Source: Desulfobacterales bacterium (GTDB taxonomy: Bacteria; Desulfobacterota; Desulfobacteria; Desulfobacterales; SpSt-501). Taken from it: a stretch of DNA of 8,365 nucleotides. Shown piece by piece: positions 7,023 to 8,365 of this stretch. The notes under the pieces are model-generated. The model saw only the letters and a list, made by a program, of their open reading frames with translations. It did not search any database and was not told where the DNA came from. Both the position numbers and the translations under genes were made by a program. Each line of letters begins with the position of its first letter. The stretch's first letter is position 1. The DNA is taken from NCBI GenBank assembly GCA_025454275.1, contig JALOOS010000090.1, positions 1-8,365 of the forward strand. The letters are read 5' to 3'.

Positions 7023-8063
7023 CTACGGGCGCTCTTCCGGGAGGGGGCGCGCGCGGGAGGGGCGGCGCTGATACGTCTGCACGGCGCGGTTGTGCTCTTC
7101 CAAATGGGTGGAAAAGACATGGGTGCCGTCGTTGCGCGACACAAAGAAGAGATAGGGGCTGTCGGCCGGGAAAAGGGCGGCATGCAGGGCTTCCCGGCCG
7201 GGGTTGGCGATCGGCCCCGGGGGCAGTCCGCGGATGATGTAGGTGTTGTAGGGCGTCGGGGTTGCAAGGTGGCGGCGTGTGAGGTTGCCGTCGAAATCCT
7301 CGATACCGTAAATGACGGTCGGGTCGGTCTCGAGGCGCATGCCTTTGCGGAGGCGGTTGTGAAAGACCGAGGCGATGAGAGGCCGCTCGGCGGGGGCACC
7401 GGTCTCCTTTTCAATGATCGAGGCGAGCGTCACCGTTTCATGGACGCTCAACCCGAGCGCCGCCGCCCGCTGCGACCACTCCGCGGTGAAGACCGCGCGA
7501 AACCGCTCGTGCATAGCGGCAACGATCGCCCCGGCCGTGATGCTGCGGGGAAAGAGATAGGTATCGGGGAAGAGATAGCCTTCGAGCGAATCAACCGGTA
7601 TGCCGTAGCGGCGGGCGACGGCCGGATCGGCGGCCACAGCGAGAAGATCGGTTGCCGTGGCCAGGCCGGAGGCCTCCACGGCCTCGGCGATCTGGCGCAG
7701 CGTCAGCCCTTCGGGAATGGTCAGCCGATGGAGCTTGACCAGACCCCGTTCCAGCACCGACAGGAGCTCCCGGGGGGGCATGGCGGCGCTCAGTTCGTAC
7801 TCGCCGGCCTTCAGCCGGCGGTCGGCGCCGGTCAGCCGGGCCAGGATCCGGAATTTCAGGGCCGAGGCGACGATTCCCGTGCGGACAAGCTGATCGGCCG
7901 TCTCGGAGACGGGCTGGCCGGGGCGGATGATGAGTGTTTGGGCTGGCCCGCCGGTGTCGGCAGGCCGGTCGGCAAAGCGCTGGAAGTCGACCCAAAGTGC
8001 GCCTGCGATAAGCGCGGCGGCGAGCATGACGACGATCAGCGCAATCAGAACCTTCTTGACCAC
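7023..8063 (-). CDS. mltG: Endolytic murein transglycosylase MltG (YceG-like)
   Basis: MltG cleaves nascent glycan strands at the outer face of the inner membrane and is thought to set strand length by terminating polymerisation. The 346-residue protein (family about 340) has an N-terminal membrane anchor (about 4-25) and no lipobox. A LysM-like region (about 42-95) precedes the YceG catalytic domain, with YLFPDTY at 163-169, ASIIEKETG at 214-222 carrying the catalytic Glu218, NRLRKGMRLETDPT at 236-249, TPYNTYIIRGLPPGPIANPG at 270-289, and FSTHLEEHN at 317-325. The C-terminal tail is Arg/Pro-rich. Translation starts at GTG (8063-8061), supported by GAGGGAG seven to eight nt upstream; no ATG fits. 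The gene diverges from korD. The common family neighbours (tmk, pabC, ruvX) are not in the window. Confidence 0.95.
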   Translation of the reverse strand: MVKKVLIALIVVMLAAALIAGALWVDFQRFADRPADTGGPAQTLIIRPGQPVSETADQLVRTGIVASALKFRILARLTGADRRLKAGEYELSAAMPPRELLSVLERGLVKLHRLTIPEGLTLRQIAEAVEASGLATATDLLAVAADPAVARRYGIPVDSLEGYLFPDTYLFPRSITAGAIVAAMHERFRAVFTAEWSQRAAALGLSVHETVTLASIIEKETGAPAERPLIASVFHNRLRKGMRLETDPTVIYGIEDFDGNLTRRHLATPTPYNTYIIRGLPPGPIANPGREALHAALFPADSPYLFFVSRNDGTHVFSTHLEEHNRAVQTYQRRPSRARPLPEERP

Positions 8064-8128
8064 GAACCGGCTCCCTCGGACAGGACCCGGGTGAACGATC
8101 GGCGCCCGGGAAAATCTGTCGCATCAGC

Positions 8129-8157
8129 AGCATAGCGAGGCCCCCCAGGATTGTCAA
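8129..8157 (-). promoter_or_regulatory. Sigma-70-type promoter of mltG
   Basis: On the minus strand a perfect -35 TTGACA (8157-8152) is followed after 17 nt by TATGCT (8134-8129), a 4/6 -10. Transcription would start near 8122, giving a leader of about 59 nt. That leader contains a CCCGGG pair (8086-8091 and 8105-8110) that can form a 6-bp hairpin before the ribosome-binding site. Confidence 0.65.
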
Positions 8158-8201
8158 AACTGCCCGGGCCGGCCTCAGCCTGCCCGGTTCGTGATCATTT
8201 C

Positions 8202-8231
8202 TTGACATCTTCGACCGTATTAACCTATGTT
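8202..8231 (+). promoter_or_regulatory. Sigma-70-type promoter of the korD-like gene
   Basis: A perfect -35 TTGACA (8202-8207) is followed after 18 nt by TATGTT (8226-8231), a 4/6 -10. The expected start is near 8238, about 65 nt before the ATG at 8304. An 18-bp palindrome covers the -10, which points to repression of this promoter. Confidence 0.6.
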
Positions 8232-8235
8232 AATA
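8218..8235. promoter_or_regulatory. Palindromic operator over the korD promoter
   Basis: TATTAAC-CTAT-GTTAATA is a perfect 7-bp inverted repeat with a 4-bp spacer. It covers the -10 box of the korD promoter, the classic place for a repressor site. I do not recognise the regulator. It resembles the general TTAAC-N4-GTTAA layout of dimeric helix-turn-helix proteins, and it is not the Rex or FNR consensus. Confidence 0.5.
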
Positions 8236-8244
8236 ATTTTCAAA

Positions 8245-8271
8245 GCGCATTTTTCGTTTATGCGCGCGCAT
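8245..8271 (+). repeat. Inverted repeats in the korD leader
   Basis: GCGCAT (8245-8250) can pair with ATGCGC (8260-8265) across a 9-nt T-rich loop. ATGCGC itself is the first half of a perfect 12-bp palindrome (8260-8271). The two structures compete in the 5' leader. They could be a second operator or a leader hairpin; no known riboswitch is recognised. Confidence 0.3.
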
Positions 8272-8303
8272 CGATTCCCATCGGACTGCATGAGGTTCTG
8301 GAC

Positions 8304-8365
8304 ATGGCCAAACCCAAGCTGAAACAGCATCACATCAACCGGGACTGGTGCAAGGGCTGCGGGAT
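8304..8365 (+). CDS. korD: 2-oxoacid:ferredoxin oxidoreductase delta subunit (5' end only)
   Basis: Only the first 20 codons are present; the gene runs off the right edge. The start MAKPKLKQHHINRDWCKGCG, ending in the beginning of a CxGCGxC iron-sulfur motif, is typical of the small 2x[4Fe-4S] delta (ferredoxin-like) subunit of 2-oxoglutarate or related 2-oxoacid:ferredoxin oxidoreductases. In the family this subunit passes electrons to ferredoxin, and it usually opens a korDABC-type operon. GAGG at 8292-8295 lies eight nt before the ATG. The substrate (2-oxoglutarate versus branched-chain or other 2-oxoacids) cannot be told from this fragment. Confidence 0.75.
   Translation, partial: MAKPKLKQHHINRDWCKGCG

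Overview
The window looks like chromosomal housekeeping DNA from a GC-rich anaerobic bacterium. A Desulfuromonadales/Geobacter-type member of the Desulfobacterota is the best guess. The grounds are high GC with strong third-position bias, an AlaC-type aminotransferase, a membrane PAS-GGDEF-EAL protein, and the first codons of a 2-oxoacid:ferredoxin oxidoreductase delta subunit at the right edge. This taxonomic call is inference. I see no mobile element, CRISPR array, tRNA or rRNA.

Layout, left to right. An alanine aminotransferase gene (alaC, minus strand, 1-1167) diverges from purM-tsaD (plus strand, 1328-3381), with overlapping candidate promoters between them. tsaD converges on nagZ (minus strand), and the two coding regions overlap by 43 bp (3339-3381). 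Upstream of nagZ, and probably co-transcribed with it, lies a 664-codon c-di-GMP enzyme (4437-6431, minus). Next comes a gene-free region of about 590 bp (6432-7022). It holds a match to a flagellar sigma-28 promoter (6474-6501) feeding the c-di-GMP gene, a perfect 13-bp intrinsic terminator (6508-6538), a foldable stretch that may be a small RNA gene on the minus strand (about 6539-6650), an AT-rich regulatory island (6651-6712), and roughly 300 bp with no gene, including a hairpin behind mltG. mltG (7023-8063, minus, GTG start) diverges from the truncated korD-like gene (8304 to the edge). Between those two are two good sigma-70-type promoters and an 18-bp palindrome over one of them.

Functionally, purM serves purine synthesis and tsaD makes the universal t6A tRNA modification. 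MltG cuts nascent glycan strands at the inner membrane, and NagZ trims recycled muropeptides in the cytoplasm. The GGDEF-EAL protein keeps all visible cyclase, inhibitory-site and phosphodiesterase residues.

The coding genes are ordinary, well-known families. The parts most worth a second look are non-coding: the sigma-28-like promoter, the candidate small RNA with its terminator, and the palindromic operator in front of korD. I did not find a convincing new multi-gene system.
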